A stretch of 64,000 bases of DNA. Origin: CAJPPJ01 sp963536495. GTDB taxonomy: Bacteria > Bacillota_I > Bacilli_A > RF39 > UBA660. Positions 8,615-17,556 of this stretch are shown here, piece by piece. Every line of letters starts with the position of its first letter. The stretch's first letter is position 1. A model generated the notes under the pieces. That model saw nothing but the letters and a program-made list of their open reading frames with translations. It was not told the DNA's origin and did not search any database. A program made the translations under genes and the position numbers. Location of the stretch: the NCBI GenBank assembly GCA_963536495.1, contig CAUTAF010000007.1, forward strand, positions 1 through 64,000, written 5' to 3'.

Positions 8615-9421
8615 ATGATTAAAAAAATATTTAATAATTTTTATAGATATTCTTTTTTATTAAGACAATTAATTTCTAGAGATTTTAAAGTCAAATATAA
8701 AAGAAGTGTACTTGGAATAGTGTGGTCGTTACTTTATCCACTTTTAATGCTTACTGTAATGACTGTTATTTTTTCCAGTTTTATGAAATTTAAAGTAGAA
8801 GGAACTAATTACATAGTTTATTTAATGATAGGTATAGTTTGTTTTAACTTTTTATCAGAAGCTACTAATTTATCCCTTGGAACAATAATTGATAATTATT
8901 CTTTAATAAATAAAGTTTATATACCAAAGTATATATTTCCATTATCAAAAATACTTTTTGTATTTATAAACTTTTTATTAACTTTAATACCTTTATTTTT
9001 AATTATATTATTATCAAAAGTAGGTCTTGGAGTATATCCAGCTTACATAGGAATCAAATATATATATTTGATTTATATATTTTTCTGTTTACTTATCTTT
9101 ATTATAGGTTTAGGTTTAATATTTTCTTCAATTTCAGTATTTTTTAGAGATGTAATATATATTTATGGAATATTTTTAACTATTTGGAATTACTTTACTC
9201 CAATATTTTATAATGTTGAAATGTTACCTCCATTACTTCAAAAAGTTATGAATTTTAATCCAATGTATCAAATTTTAAAAGCTACAAGACAAATAGTTTT
9301 ATATGGACAAACACCTAGTCTTATGACTTTTTGTGCTATAACAGTATTTGCTTTAATCTTCTTTAGTCTTGGAGTTTTAATATTTAGAAAGAATCAAGAT
9401 AAATTTATCTATTATATTTAG
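8615..9421 (+). CDS. Polysaccharide ABC transporter permease (Wzm/TagG/RgpC type)
   Basis: A 268-residue ABC-2 permease with six hydrophobic segments. The N-terminus has the family hallmark RQLISRDFKVKYKRSVLG followed by WSLLYPLLMLTVMTVIFS, and the C-terminal FNPMYQILKATRQ loop is equally characteristic. These permeases export lipid-linked O-antigen, teichoic acid or rhamnose polysaccharide chains together with a dedicated ATPase, which follows immediately. Its presence shows that the main chain made by this cluster is exported whole rather than by a Wzx/Wzy route. Confidence 0.94.
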   Translation: MIKKIFNNFYRYSFLLRQLISRDFKVKYKRSVLGIVWSLLYPLLMLTVMTVIFSSFMKFKVEGTNYIVYLMIGIVCFNFLSEATNLSLGTIIDNYSLINKVYIPKYIFPLSKILFVFINFLLTLIPLFLIILLSKVGLGVYPAYIGIKYIYLIYIFFCLLIFIIGLGLIFSSISVFFRDVIYIYGIFLTIWNYFTPIFYNVEMLPPLLQKVMNFNPMYQILKATRQIVLYGQTPSLMTFCAITVFALIFFSLGVLIFRKNQDKFIYYI

Positions 9422-9432
9422 AGGTGAAAAAA

Positions 9433-10203
9433 GTGAATAAAGAAAAAATGATAGAAGTTAAAAATGTTTCTATGAAATTTAATTTAGGAATAGAAAAAGG
9501 TACTTCTTTAAAACAACAAATAATATCTTTATTTAGCATAAAGAAAAGAAAAAAATTAAAAGAGATAAAAAATAAAAATAATTTTTATGCTTTAAAAGAT
9601 GTTAACTTTGAAATAAATAAAGGTGAAGTAGTTGGTTTAGTTGGTAAAAATGGAGCAGGTAAATCTACTTTATTAAAAGTAGTAAGTGGTGTGATGAAAG
9701 CTACTAAAGGAAAAGTAATAGCACATGGAAATATATCACCTATGATAGAGTTAGGTGCAGGTTTTGATTTTAATTTAACTGCTAAAGAAAACATTTATTT
9801 AAATGGAGCTATTTTAGGTTATTCTGAAAGTTTAATAAATGAAAAATTTGAAGAAATAGTAGAGTTTTCAGAACTTAGCAGTTTTTTAGATGTTCCAGTT
9901 AAAAATTTTTCTTCAGGTATGATAGCAAAACTAGCATTTTCTATCGCTACTATAATAGATCCTGAAATACTTATCGTTGATGAAATATTATCAGTAGGAG
10001 ATATTCAGTTTCAAGAAAAATCAAAAAGAAAAATGTTAGAAATGATAAAAGGTGGAACAACAGTTTTATATGTATCGCATTCTCTTGATTCTATTAAAGA
10101 TTTATGTTCGAAAGCAATATGGCTTGAAAATGGACAAGTTGTAATGATAGATAAAGCTAAAAAAGTATGTGATCAGTATTATAAAAAAACAATGGGAGAA
10201 TAA
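9433..10203 (+). CDS. Polysaccharide ABC transporter ATP-binding protein (Wzt/TagH/RgpD type)
   Basis: About 256 residues. The sequence IEVKNVSMKFN opens the fold, followed by a Lys-rich insertion typical of this subfamily. Walker A is GLVGKNGAGKST, the signature NFSSGMIAKLAF, Walker B ILIVDEIL, and the switch His is in YVSHSLDSIKDLC. I chose GTG at 9433 because AGAGGTG ends seven bases upstream; GTG 9424 lies inside that ribosome site and ATG 9448 is too far. It lacks the C-terminal carbohydrate-binding domain of E. coli O9a Wzt, so it is the short form that does not read a chain-end cap. It pairs with the preceding permease. Confidence 0.93.
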   Translation: MNKEKMIEVKNVSMKFNLGIEKGTSLKQQIISLFSIKKRKKLKEIKNKNNFYALKDVNFEINKGEVVGLVGKNGAGKSTLLKVVSGVMKATKGKVIAHGNISPMIELGAGFDFNLTAKENIYLNGAILGYSESLINEKFEEIVEFSELSSFLDVPVKNFSSGMIAKLAFSIATIIDPEILIVDEILSVGDIQFQEKSKRKMLEMIKGGTTVLYVSHSLDSIKDLCSKAIWLENGQVVMIDKAKKVCDQYYKKTMGE

Positions 10204-12122
10204 TGTTAATGAAAGAAGAAAAAGTAATTACATTTGATGTATGGGATACATTAATAAAAAGAAAATGTCATCCAGAAGAAATAAAAAAATATATTACTAC
10301 ATATATATTGATTACATATTTTAATAATATAAAAGAAGAAGAAAAAGATGAATATAAGCTTTATTATAAAAGATTAAAAATAGAAGATGATGAGTATAAG
10401 AAAAATACTGAATGTAATATTTATAGTGTATTTGAAAGATTATTAGATGAAATATTAATAGATAAAAAAGATATTAAAAAAATAGTTAATGATCTTGTTG
10501 ATAAAGAAACAGAAAGAGAAATAAAAGTTACTTATGTAAATCCTGATATTTTAAAAATTTTAAAACAATATAAAGATAATAAAAAGTATTGTATTTCTGA
10601 TTTTTATATGGGAGAAAAAGAATTATCTAAAATATTAAAACATCATGATTTACTTAAATATTTTACTAAGATTTATTCTTCAGTTGATGTATTAAAAACT
10701 AAAAGAAATAATGGAGAAATATTTAAATATTTTTCTAAAGTAGAAAAGATTGATTTAAATAATATAATTCATGTTGGAGATAATCAAATTTCTGATATTG
10801 ATATACCAAAAAGTTTGGGTATAGAAACTATCAAAATAGAAAATGTATCTAAATATAATTTAGAAAAAGATAAATTAAATTTAGGATTAGAATCGATTAA
10901 AAAATTAGGAAGTGAAGCAAAAGATAAAACATATAATATTGGTGTTGATTTAGCTCCTTTAGCATATTTTTTTATCTATGATAATATCAAAACTGCATAT
11001 AGTTTAGGTTATGATAAAATATATTATCAAACTAGAGAAGGTGAAACTTTTATTAAATTTCATGATTTAATTACGAAAGATAATATCTTTGATTTTAAGA
11101 TGGATTCTGAAATATTAGAAGTTTCTAGAGTAGCGACATTTACACCATCTTTAGAAAGAATAGATACAGGTAATTTACTTAGATTATGGGCTCAATATAG
11201 AGAACAAAGTTTAAAATCATTATTTAAAACTTTAAATATTGATATAAAAGAATATAAAGAAAAAATAAAAGAATATAACTTAACTGAAGATGAAGTTATA
11301 GCTAATCCACAATTCGATTTTAGATTATGGAGTTTTCTAGAAGATGAAGAAGTAAGTAAAAAGTTAGAATCAGAAAGAGTCAAGAAAAAAGAAGAGTTAA
11401 TAAAATATTTTGAAACTAAGATAAGTAAAATTGATAAAAAAATATATTTAACAGATATTGGATGGAGAGGTACTATTCAAGATAATATTGCATATATTTT
11501 TAAAGATAAACAAATAGATGGTTATTATATATCATTATATGAATATTATAATTATCAACCTAAAAATACTAGAAAATTTGCACTTATAACAGATAAAGAG
11601 TTTTTATATGATACATTTCAATATTTAATAACTTTTTTAGAAAATTGTTTTACACCTGCGAGTGGTTCTGTAATAGGTTATAAAGATAAAAAAGCTATAA
11701 GAAAAGTTATAACTAATGAAAAAGAATTCAATGAAAAACATATCCTTGATATTCAAGAAGGTATGATGGATGGAATTAAAAAGATAAATGAATATATGAA
11801 ATATAGAAGTGTGTTTAAAAAAGATTACACTCAATATATAGATAATGTTTTAACTGAAATAAAATATAAACCATCTAAAGAAATAGTAGATGTATATACA
11901 TCAATAGTACAAAATGATATTTTTGGAACTGGAGATGTAATATCTAAAAATAAAAATATAACTTTTATACAAAAATTAAATCCTTTTTATATTAGAAAAA
12001 GATTAAGAGATGAAATATGGAAAGAAATAATAGTTAAAAAATATAATTTAAATTTTTATTATGCTTTCTATAAGCTATTAAGTAAGATAAAAAGAATAAT
12101 TAAAAAAGAGGCTAAGAAATGA
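10203..12122 (+). CDS. HAD-superfamily protein of polysaccharide clusters (COG5610-like)
   Basis: A 639-residue two-part protein. Residues ~8-225 form a HAD hydrolase: motif I is ITFDVWDTLI (D14 and D17), motif II is in YCISDFYMG, the motif III Lys is near SVDVLKTKRNNGEIF, and motif IV is HVGDNQISDI. The remaining ~400 residues have no recognised catalytic motif, but TDIGWRGTIQDNI near residue 415 is typical of the second half of COG5610 proteins, which are usually found in capsule/O-antigen loci. Its substrate is unknown. It overlaps the preceding stop and ends with ATGA overlap to the next gene. Confidence 0.8.
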   Translation: MLMKEEKVITFDVWDTLIKRKCHPEEIKKYITTYILITYFNNIKEEEKDEYKLYYKRLKIEDDEYKKNTECNIYSVFERLLDEILIDKKDIKKIVNDLVDKETEREIKVTYVNPDILKILKQYKDNKKYCISDFYMGEKELSKILKHHDLLKYFTKIYSSVDVLKTKRNNGEIFKYFSKVEKIDLNNIIHVGDNQISDIDIPKSLGIETIKIENVSKYNLEKDKLNLGLESIKKLGSEAKDKTYNIGVDLAPLAYFFIYDNIKTAYSLGYDKIYYQTREGETFIKFHDLITKDNIFDFKMDSEILEVSRVATFTPSLERIDTGNLLRLWAQYREQSLKSLFKTLNIDIKEYKEKIKEYNLTEDEVIANPQFDFRLWSFLEDEEVSKKLESERVKKKEELIKYFETKISKIDKKIYLTDIGWRGTIQDNIAYIFKDKQIDGYYISLYEYYNYQPKNTRKFALITDKEFLYDTFQYLITFLENCFTPASGSVIGYKDKKAIRKVITNEKEFNEKHILDIQEGMMDGIKKINEYMKYRSVFKKDYTQYIDNVLTEIKYKPSKEIVDVYTSIVQNDIFGTGDVISKNKNITFIQKLNPFYIRKRLRDEIWKEIIVKKYNLNFYYAFYKLLSKIKRIIKKEAKK

Positions 12123-13060
12123 AAAAAATAGATATTTTATGTTTAAATAGCAAAAATAAAATAGAAAATGAAATTATAGATAAAATGTTTAAAGATGTTA
12201 AAAAGATGTCTTATAAAGAACTAATGCAAAATAAAATTGATTATAAAGATGTTAATCAATTAATAATATTTGCAATTAGTGATGAAACTATAGATATAAT
12301 AGAAAAATTAAAAGAAAAAGTTAAGATAAAAGTTATATCTGATATATATGAAGGAATATTATTTAATCATAAAGAAAAAGATAATTATTTGAAAGTTTTA
12401 GAATATTTAAAAAATAAAGATATTTATAAATTATATTTTTTAAAAAAGGGTGTATATGAAGCTTATAAAATTAAAAAATATAATGTTGGTTATATAATGC
12501 CTAATTATATAGTTAATAATATTAAGACTAAAAAGAAGTCAAAAGAAAACCTAGTTATAGGAGCATATAAACATCATTTTAATTGGAATAATAATACAGT
12601 TAATACTTTATCTGTAGCAAGATTTTTTGATGATTCATTACTTGTTTATAATAGATATGATGATTATATCGAAAAAGACTTTTTAGATGTTTTTAATATA
12701 AAATATAAAATATTAGAACAATTTAAAGATTTAGATTCGTATTTAAAAGCTTTAGCAAATTCATCTATAGTCTTAGATTTAGAATTTACAAATAATTTTA
12801 ATTTAAATTTTATGATGTCTTCAGAACTTAAAATTCCATGTTTACTTGGTAATAATAGCGATTTCTTTTCTAACTTAGATTTTAAAGAAAAAGAATTATT
12901 TGTCACATCTTCTGAAGATAATCCATATTTAAATTCTCTAAAAATAAAAGAATTATTAAATAATAAAAATTTAGAAAAAATATTAAATGATTTATATAAA
13001 TGGAAACAAGAATATAATAAATTACAAAAAGAAAATATGAAAAAAGTGATGGAGGATTAA
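12119..13060 (+). CDS. Divergent GT-B-like protein, probable glycosyltransferase relative
   Basis: A 313-residue protein with no clear catalytic motif. Its C-terminal third (MMSSELKIPCLLGNNSDFF, then SSEDNPYLNSLKIKELL and YKWKQEYNK) aligns with the end of the next gene product (ESFEHGVPCLIGNNNDYF, then EDDPIYIKEKIKEV and REWKKEFDK). The two are therefore paralogues. This copy has lost the conserved Glu-x7-Glu region that GT4 enzymes use for the donor (a serine-rich MMSSEL replaces it), so it may be a partner or a non-catalytic relative. It has an ATGA overlap with the HAD gene. Confidence 0.65.
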   Translation: MKKIDILCLNSKNKIENEIIDKMFKDVKKMSYKELMQNKIDYKDVNQLIIFAISDETIDIIEKLKEKVKIKVISDIYEGILFNHKEKDNYLKVLEYLKNKDIYKLYFLKKGVYEAYKIKKYNVGYIMPNYIVNNIKTKKKSKENLVIGAYKHHFNWNNNTVNTLSVARFFDDSLLVYNRYDDYIEKDFLDVFNIKYKILEQFKDLDSYLKALANSSIVLDLEFTNNFNLNFMMSSELKIPCLLGNNSDFFSNLDFKEKELFVTSSEDNPYLNSLKIKELLNNKNLEKILNDLYKWKQEYNKLQKENMKKVMED

Positions 13061-13061
13061 T

Positions 13062-14213
13062 ATGAGAAAATTAAAGAAAATAATTTCAAAAATTATTAAA
13101 CCTAACAGTTTTTTATATAGAGTACTTAAAAAGACTTATCATAAGTTAAGTGATATAAAATTTATTATAACTTCTAAATTAAAGCAGTTTTATAAAAAAG
13201 TTAGTATTAAAAATATTAAAGAAACAAATAAGATAATAAAGGAATTTAATAAAGTATCAAAAAATAAATATGTAACATTTTATAATCCGACTTGGTTAGG
13301 AGTAGCGAATTCTACTAAAGGTTTATTTAAATCAAATGTTGCTATGGAAGGATTATATTCTTCTTATTCAATTAAGAAACTTGCTAAAGTTATAGCTAAA
13401 AGTAAAGTTGAAGTAATAGTTTTTTCACAAATTTGTGATGGATGGCCAGAATTAATTAAAGAGATAAATAAAGAAAATAAAGATAAGAAAATAAAGGTAT
13501 TATGGCATGCTAATAACTTTGAAGTTTTATCAACTTATACATGGAATTTAAATAAAAAAGTATTGGATTTATATAATAAAAAATATATTGATTCATTTGC
13601 ATTCGTTAAAGAAACTATGACTAAGTTTTATAATGCTTCTGGAATAAAATCTTTTAAATTAATAAATAATGTAAAATCAGTAGAAGAAAAGAATTTAAAA
13701 ACACAAGAAAAAGAAAAAATAATAGGAGTATATAATTCTCATTCAAGAGAACTTAAAAATATTTATACACAAATATTATCAGTATCTTTAATGGATGGTT
13801 ATACTGTAGATATAGTACCTTCAACTGAAGAGATAAATAGTTATTGTGAACAAATGAATATTAAGTATGAAGCAGTTAATAAATTTATTACTACTGATGA
13901 ACTTATGAAGAGAATTCAAAAAAATGAAATAAATATTTATCCTACATTTACAGAATGTGCACCTATGTTTCCTTTAGAAAGTTTTGAACATGGAGTACCA
14001 TGCCTTATTGGAAATAATAATGATTATTTCTTATCTAGTAAAGAACTTAGAAAATATGTAACTGTAGAAAGAGAAGATGATCCTATTTATATAAAAGAAA
14101 AGATAAAAGAAGTTATAAAAAATAAAGATAAGATAATGAAATTATATAGAGAATGGAAAAAAGAATTTGATAAAGAAGTCGAAAAAGAAGTAGATGAATT
14201 TATAAATAATTAG
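13062..14213 (+). CDS. GT-B (family 4-like) glycosyltransferase
   Basis: A 383-residue protein. A basic N-terminal region (~60 residues) is followed by a Rossmann-type half containing NPTWLGVANSTKGLF and the C-terminal nucleotide-sugar domain. The latter has IGVYNSHSRELKNIYTQ and INIYPTFTECAPMFPLESFEHGVPCLIGNN; the PTFTECAPMFPLESFEHGVP stretch holds the two glutamates of the GT4 E-x7-E motif in their usual setting. It is the last transferase in the cluster. The acceptor and donor are unknown. A paralogue lies immediately upstream. Confidence 0.8.
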   Translation: MRKLKKIISKIIKPNSFLYRVLKKTYHKLSDIKFIITSKLKQFYKKVSIKNIKETNKIIKEFNKVSKNKYVTFYNPTWLGVANSTKGLFKSNVAMEGLYSSYSIKKLAKVIAKSKVEVIVFSQICDGWPELIKEINKENKDKKIKVLWHANNFEVLSTYTWNLNKKVLDLYNKKYIDSFAFVKETMTKFYNASGIKSFKLINNVKSVEEKNLKTQEKEKIIGVYNSHSRELKNIYTQILSVSLMDGYTVDIVPSTEEINSYCEQMNIKYEAVNKFITTDELMKRIQKNEINIYPTFTECAPMFPLESFEHGVPCLIGNNNDYFLSSKELRKYVTVEREDDPIYIKEKIKEVIKNKDKIMKLYREWKKEFDKEVEKEVDEFINN

Positions 14214-14221
14214 GTGAAAAT

Positions 14222-14701
14222 ATGAGAAAAGTACTTAGTTGGGATGAATATTTTATGTCTTTGGCTCATTTATCTGCTGTTAGAAGTAAAGATCCTTCAA
14301 CACAAGTTGGAGCTGTAATAGTTGATTCAAGTAATAGAGTAGTAGGTCTTGGATATAATGGATTTCCAAGAGGATGTGATGATGAAAAATTTCCTTGGGA
14401 AAGAGAAGGAGAATTTTTAGATACTAAATATGCATATGTAGTTCATGCAGAACTTAATGCAATATTAAATTCTAATAAACTTATAGAAAATTGTAGATTA
14501 TATGTATCTTTATTTCCATGTAATGAATGTTCAAAAGCAATTATTCAGTCTGGTATAAAAGAAATAATATATGAATCTGATAAATATAAAAACTTAGATA
14601 ATTTTAAAGCATCTAAAAGAATGTTAGAAGAAGCGGGTATAAAATTAAGACAATTAGATTATGAAATAGATTTAGATATTAAGATAAATAAAAAGAATTA
14701 A
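14222..14701 (+). CDS. Deoxycytidylate (dCMP) deaminase, ComEB type
   Basis: Converts dCMP to dUMP for thymidylate synthesis. The 159-residue protein has the zinc-site motifs HAELNAI (His and catalytic Glu) near residue 80 and PCNEC (C-x2-C) near 100, plus the dCMP deaminase blocks SKDPSTQVGAVIVD and GYNGFPRGCDD. Length is typical. It lies 8 bp after the last polysaccharide gene, with AGGTGAAA as ribosome site, and is followed by a terminator, so it is probably carried on the same transcript although unrelated in function. Confidence 0.95.
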   Translation: MRKVLSWDEYFMSLAHLSAVRSKDPSTQVGAVIVDSSNRVVGLGYNGFPRGCDDEKFPWEREGEFLDTKYAYVVHAELNAILNSNKLIENCRLYVSLFPCNECSKAIIQSGIKEIIYESDKYKNLDNFKASKRMLEEAGIKLRQLDYEIDLDIKINKKN

Positions 14702-14722
14702 GTTTGACTTAATTCTTTTTTA
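14692..14722. terminator. Bidirectional terminator between convergent genes
   Basis: AAAGAATTAAGT pairs with ACTTAATTCTTT around a three-base TTG loop, with T on the + side and A on the other. It lies at the convergent ends of the dCMP deaminase gene and the minus-strand gene at 14720. Confidence 0.85.
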
Positions 14723-15064
14723 CATATTACCTAATTGTTTTTTAATAAAGTCTGGCATAAGAGTTTGTGGTTTTATATCTTGTTCTGTTTCTAGATTAAA
14801 ATTATTTAATCTGTTTATTCTATCTGTATCTGATATATATTTATCATAGTTTTCTTTTAAAAATTCAAAAACTACAGGTTCGTTTAAGACATCTTTTTGT
14901 TGAAATTCTTCAATTTTTTTATCTACATCTTCTTTTGTTACTTCATAAGCCACTTCTTTTTTAGATGGATTTAATTCTTCTTTTAATAAATTTATTTTTA
15001 TTAATGCTTCATTAACATTATTATTTTTTAATAAGTTTTCTAGTTCAATTAATTTATCATACAT
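14720..15064 (-). CDS. Small helical protein, unknown function
   Basis: A 114-residue protein I do not recognise. It is strongly helical and charged (Leu/Asn/Lys/Glu-rich) with no membrane segment or cysteine. I chose the ATG at 15064, because TAGGTG lies just upstream and overlaps the end of the neighbouring gene; a GTG start at 15073 would sit inside that ribosome site. It is the second gene of a two-gene minus-strand operon and ends at the shared bidirectional terminator. Confidence 0.7.
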   Translation of the reverse strand: MYDKLIELENLLKNNNVNEALIKINLLKEELNPSKKEVAYEVTKEDVDKKIEEFQQKDVLNEPVVFEFLKENYDKYISDTDRINRLNNFNLETEQDIKPQTLMPDFIKKQLGNM

Positions 15065-15065
15065 A

Positions 15066-15317
15066 TTAAACACCTAAGACTTTCTTTAAAACATTTGAAA
15101 ATTCTAATAATACTTGATTATATTCAAATTTACTTTTTATAGTTTGAACAAGTTGTCTGTTAAAATTATCTTTTATAATTCTTACAAAAAATATTTTAGG
15201 ATTTAATGAGTTATCTAATTCTTGAACTACTAAATATTCACGATCTGCTATTTTTAATAAATCTAGTACTTTAACTTCTTTATTAAGTTCATTTACCTTT
15301 ATAGTCATGTCCTTCAT
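15066..15317 (-). CDS. Small conserved-looking protein, weakly DUF1292-like
   Basis: An 83-residue protein starting at the ATG at 15317, which is preceded by AGGAGAG. Upstream in-frame codons lie in the promoter region, so a longer form is unlikely. The order of predicted strands (TIKVNELNKEVKVLDLLKI, then REYLVVQEL, then KIFFVRII) recalls the DUF1292 fold found in small Firmicutes proteins, but the match is weak. First gene of a two-gene unit with a good sigma-A promoter. Function unknown. Confidence 0.65.
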   Translation of the reverse strand: MKDMTIKVNELNKEVKVLDLLKIADREYLVVQELDNSLNPKIFFVRIIKDNFNRQLVQTIKSKFEYNQVLLEFSNVLKKVLGV

Positions 15318-15336
15318 ATTCTCTCCTATAATATAC

Positions 15337-15365
15337 ATTATATAAAAAAGATGGAAAAATAACAA
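15337..15365 (-). promoter_or_regulatory. Promoter of the minus-strand two-gene operon
   Basis: Read on the minus strand: TTGTTA (15365-15360), a 17-base spacer and TATAAT (15342-15337), 20 bases before the start codon. A plus-strand TATAAT at 15370-15375 probably serves thiI, so this is a divergent promoter region. Confidence 0.72.
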
Positions 15366-15401
15366 TATTTATAATAAAATATTAAACGAAACGGAGAGGT
15401 T

Positions 15402-16574
15402 ATGAATAAAATATTTCTTATAAAATATGGTGAGTTATCTTTAAAAAAAGCTAATAAAAAAGCATTTATAAAACAACTTGTTAATAATATAAAAACTAAA
15501 TTATCTGATATAGAATGTGATATAAAATATAATTATTCTAGAATATTTATAGAATGTAGTGATAAAGATGAAAAGAAGGTAGAAGATGTTTTAAGTAAAA
15601 CTTTTGGTATATATTCTTATTCTATAGTTTATAAATGTAATAAAGATTTAGATGACATTATAGATACGTTAATAAAAAACTTACCAAATATTAATACTTT
15701 TAAATTTGAAACTAGAAGAAGTGATAAAAACTTTTATTTAAATAGTATGGAAATATCTAGTAAATTAGGTGCTTTACTTTTATCTAAAACTAATTTAAAA
15801 GTAGATGTTAATAATCCAGATAAAATCTTTTATGTAGAAATAAGAGAAGATTATGCATATTTATATTTTAATATGAAAAAAGCTTTAGGTGGATATCCAG
15901 TTGGAGTACAAAATAAAGCATTAGTTATGTTAAGTGGAGGAATAGATTCACCAGTTGCAAGTTTTTTAACTTTAAAAAAAGGTATAGCAATAGACTTAGT
16001 TTATTTTGAATCTTTACCACATACTTCTTTAGCAGCTAGACAAAAAGTAATAGATTTAGCAAATAAGATTAGTGAATATGGATTTAATATAAAACTTTTT
16101 ATAGTTAATTTTACAACTATTCAAGAAACTATTTATAAAAATGCATCACCTGATTATGGTGTTACTCTTATGAGAAGAGCAATGTATAGAATTTCAGAAA
16201 AGATAACAAAAAAATATAAACATATGATTTTAGTTAATGGAGAATCTATTGGTCAAGTAGCAAGTCAAACATTAACTAGTATTAGAACTATTGAAAATGT
16301 TATTAATATACCTGTTGTAAGACCTCTTGCTTGTTTTGATAAGGAAGAAATAATTAAAATATCAAAAGATATAGATACATACGATATTAGTATTAGACCT
16401 TATGAAGATTGTTGTACTTTATTTGTACCAACACACCCTGTAATAAATCCAAATATTAATAAATGTGAAGAAACAGAAGCTAAGTATGATTATAAAAAAT
16501 TAGAAGAAGAAGCAGTAAATAATCTACTAATTATAAATATTCCTAAAAAAGAAGATTATAAAGATTTATTATAA
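15402..16574 (+). CDS. thiI: tRNA 4-thiouridine synthetase ThiI
   Basis: A 390-residue enzyme that adenylates and thiolates U8 of tRNA and also feeds sulfur to thiamine synthesis. Domains in order: ferredoxin-like N-terminus (KYGELSLKKANKKAF), THUMP (about 60-165) and the PP-loop ATPase with SGGIDSPVASF near residue 180. It ends without the rhodanese domain of E. coli ThiI, as is usual in Firmicutes, where a dedicated cysteine desulfurase supplies sulfur. The CENCCTLF-like motif seen in this clade appears as YEDCCTLFVPTHP. The start follows GGAGAGG. The tRNA-Arg in this window carries T at position 8, a possible substrate. Confidence 0.96.
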   Translation: MNKIFLIKYGELSLKKANKKAFIKQLVNNIKTKLSDIECDIKYNYSRIFIECSDKDEKKVEDVLSKTFGIYSYSIVYKCNKDLDDIIDTLIKNLPNINTFKFETRRSDKNFYLNSMEISSKLGALLLSKTNLKVDVNNPDKIFYVEIREDYAYLYFNMKKALGGYPVGVQNKALVMLSGGIDSPVASFLTLKKGIAIDLVYFESLPHTSLAARQKVIDLANKISEYGFNIKLFIVNFTTIQETIYKNASPDYGVTLMRRAMYRISEKITKKYKHMILVNGESIGQVASQTLTSIRTIENVINIPVVRPLACFDKEEIIKISKDIDTYDISIRPYEDCCTLFVPTHPVINPNINKCEETEAKYDYKKLEEEAVNNLLIINIPKKEDYKDLL

Positions 16575-16605
16575 ATGTGATAAAATATAAGTAGTTGAGG
16601 TAATT

Positions 16606-17556
16606 ATGGATAAATATAAATTAATAGATGAAGAGATAAAGAAATACACTAATATAGTGATATCTAGACATGTAAGACCTGATTTAGATGCACTTGGAAG
16701 TCAATTAGCACTTAAGTATTCTTTGAGTTTAAAATATCCTGATAAAAATATTTTAGCAGTAGGAGCTACTTCTTCAGTATTTAATTTTTTACCTAAATTA
16801 GATAAAGAAAAAGTTGATGATAATACTTTGTTAATCGTTTTAGATAATCCTAATTTTTCTAGAATAGATGTAGCAGATTATACTAAATATAAAAAAATAA
16901 TAAAAATAGATCATCATCCATTAATCGATACTTTTTCTGATATAGAACTTATAGAAACTAATAAATCAAGTACTTGTGAAGTTTTATATGATTTATTTAA
17001 AGCTTTAAATTATCCGTTTGATCCGGAAATAGCAAGTTATTTAATGTATGGAATTATTACTGATACAGGAAGATTTTTATTCTCTCTTGGAGAAAATTTA
17101 CTTGTTAAAGCAAATGATTTGATTAATACTTATGATTTAGATATGAAAAAAATATATGAAAATATTTATTTAAGAAGTATTAGAGATGTTAAATTTGAAG
17201 GATATATAGTAAATAACTTTAATATTACAAAAAATAATATGGCTTCAATAATTATTGAAGAAGAAATACTAAATAAATATGAAGTTGATCAAGCTGTAAG
17301 TGGAAATGTCGTAAATAATTTTACTAATATAAAAGAACTTTTAGTATGGTCTACAGCTACATATGATAAAAATAAAAAAGCATATAAGATAAGTGTTAGA
17401 AGTAGAGGACCTATAATAAATAAAGTATGTGAAATATTTAATGGAGGAGGACATCCTTTAGCATCTGGTGCAGTAATAGAAAAAAAAGAAGATGTCGAAA
17501 AACTATTTAACTTATTAGATAAAGAATGTGAAAGGTATAAAAATGAAAATAACTAG
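16606..17556 (+). CDS. DHH/DHHA1 phosphoesterase, NrnA-like nanoRNase / pAp phosphatase
   Basis: A 316-residue member of the DHH family. RHVRPDLDALGSQLAL carries the D-x-D metal ligands near residue 25, KIDHHPLID is the DHH motif near 100, ITDTGRFLF is motif IV, and GGGHPLASGAVI near 290 is the DHHA1 substrate-binding loop. Such enzymes in Bacillus degrade 2-5-mer RNA and dephosphorylate pAp; close relatives hydrolyse cyclic-di-AMP products. It overlaps the 5' end of engB or abuts it, depending on the start chosen there. Confidence 0.93.
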   Translation: MDKYKLIDEEIKKYTNIVISRHVRPDLDALGSQLALKYSLSLKYPDKNILAVGATSSVFNFLPKLDKEKVDDNTLLIVLDNPNFSRIDVADYTKYKKIIKIDHHPLIDTFSDIELIETNKSSTCEVLYDLFKALNYPFDPEIASYLMYGIITDTGRFLFSLGENLLVKANDLINTYDLDMKKIYENIYLRSIRDVKFEGYIVNNFNITKNNMASIIIEEEILNKYEVDQAVSGNVVNNFTNIKELLVWSTATYDKNKKAYKISVRSRGPIINKVCEIFNGGGHPLASGAVIEKKEDVEKLFNLLDKECERYKNENN

